From Bacteroidales bacterium (lineage in GTDB: Bacteria > Bacteroidota > Bacteroidia > Bacteroidales > JAAUTT01): a stretch of 5,675 nt of DNA. The DNA lies in NCBI GenBank assembly GCA_012031335.1, contig JAAUTT010000352.1:1-5675 (forward strand), given 5' to 3'. A program made the position numbers and the translations under genes. Under the pieces are notes generated by a model that did not search any database, was not told the origin of the DNA, and saw only the letters and a list, made by a program, of their open reading frames with translations. Below are positions 5,480 through 5,675 of this stretch, piece after piece. How positions within the stretch are numbered: position 1 is the first letter of the stretch; every line of letters starts with the position of its first letter.

Positions 5480-5502
5480 TTTTTGGTTTTATAAGCCAAA
5501 AA
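5480..5502. terminator. AT-rich hairpin in the non-coding tail, possible weak terminator
   Basis: TTTTTGG at 5480-5486 pairs with CCAAAAA at 5496-5502 around a nine-base loop. The stem is seven pairs with only two G-C pairs, and on the plus strand no U run follows. On the minus strand the arms are equally weak. It lies about 50 bases after the stop at 5428. The rest of 5429-5587 shows no start or coding pattern that I can support. Confidence 0.2.
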
Positions 5503-5587
5503 AATCTTGTTGCATAAATCTATTACATGGAGCATTCAATTTTTTAAGGATTAATTTCATCCCTTACTTTTCTATACCCCCTTCATA

Positions 5588-5674
5588 TCACCTTCTTTTA
5601 ATGCGGGTAACGATGATTTCATCTCCCAGACAAGGACTAGCCACTGCTTCCCAGTCTAGCCGTACCGGTACTGG
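5588..5674 (-). CDS. Possible C-terminal tail of a gene entering from the right edge
   Basis: On the minus strand a frame is open from the right edge for 28 residues (VRLDWEAVASPCLGDEIIV then TRIKRR) and stops with TGA at 5590-5588. Composition rises to about half G+C here, against about 27% just to the left, and the peptide has a plausible ending with a basic tail. No family is recognised. The plus strand also stays open here, so strand and coding status are uncertain. Confidence 0.25.
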   Translation of the reverse strand, partial: PVPVRLDWEAVASPCLGDEIIVTRIKRR

Positions 5675-5675
5675 A

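Noticed and set aside
5455..5485. GAGATG / CATCTT hairpin followed by T run as a terminator
   Set aside because: Only four to six pairs with a 13-base loop; too weak to support.
5506..5530. CTTGTTGCATAAATC stretch as an insertion-sequence terminal repeat
   Set aside because: Vaguely like some IS ends from memory, but no matching inverted copy, target duplication or transposase is present in the window.

Overview
The window reads as DNA from a Bacteroidota bacterium, possibly a metagenome or single-cell contig. Its core, about 486 to 5225, is a tightly packed one-strand operon for a type II secretion / type IV pilus-like machine. The Bacteroidota assignment is an inference. It rests on the gene order, prepilin leaders ending in Ala instead of Gly, weak Shine-Dalgarno sites, YwqK-like MORN repeats and Fn3-like surface lipoproteins; no search was run.

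Layout. Positions 1-485 hold the tail of an unknown gene, then a radical SAM gene joined to it by an ATGA overlap. This stretch becomes very AT-rich (hand counts near 25% G+C at 181-300) and is unrelated in function to what follows. At about 483-490 it runs into the coding sequence of a lipoprotein that has lost its start codon. Then come: a three-repeat Fn3-like lipoprotein (486-1438), a GspC/PilP-like inner-membrane protein (1441-1923), an exported MORN-repeat protein (1924-2635), a membrane-anchored solenoid protein with a GspK-like N-terminus (2638-3887), two type IV prepilin-like proteins (3884-4291 and 4257-4775) and the N-terminal part of a GspF/PilC platform protein (from 4801). The gaps are -35 to +25 bases, so this is one transcription unit. 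GspF is cut off at about 5205-5227, where unrelated sequence begins: a 66-residue unknown ORF, an AT-rich non-coding stretch and a possible minus-strand gene tail at the right edge.

Reading frames. Four of the seven operon genes are broken. Almost every break lies in a short A or T run (about 918, 2329, 2669, 3127, 3250-3268 and 5161). Adding or removing one base each time restores a protein that fits its family. The GspC-like gene and both prepilin genes are intact. Homopolymer sequencing error or a decaying operon would both explain this; the sequence alone cannot decide.

How the parts would work together. The prepilins would be processed by a prepilin peptidase outside the window and assembled on the GspF platform. 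The GspC/PilP-like protein would link the inner-membrane platform to the periplasm or outer membrane. The Fn3 lipoprotein would sit at the cell surface or outer membrane. The solenoid and MORN proteins are lineage-specific parts of unknown job. No ATPase (GspE), secretin (GspD) or peptidase gene is in the window.
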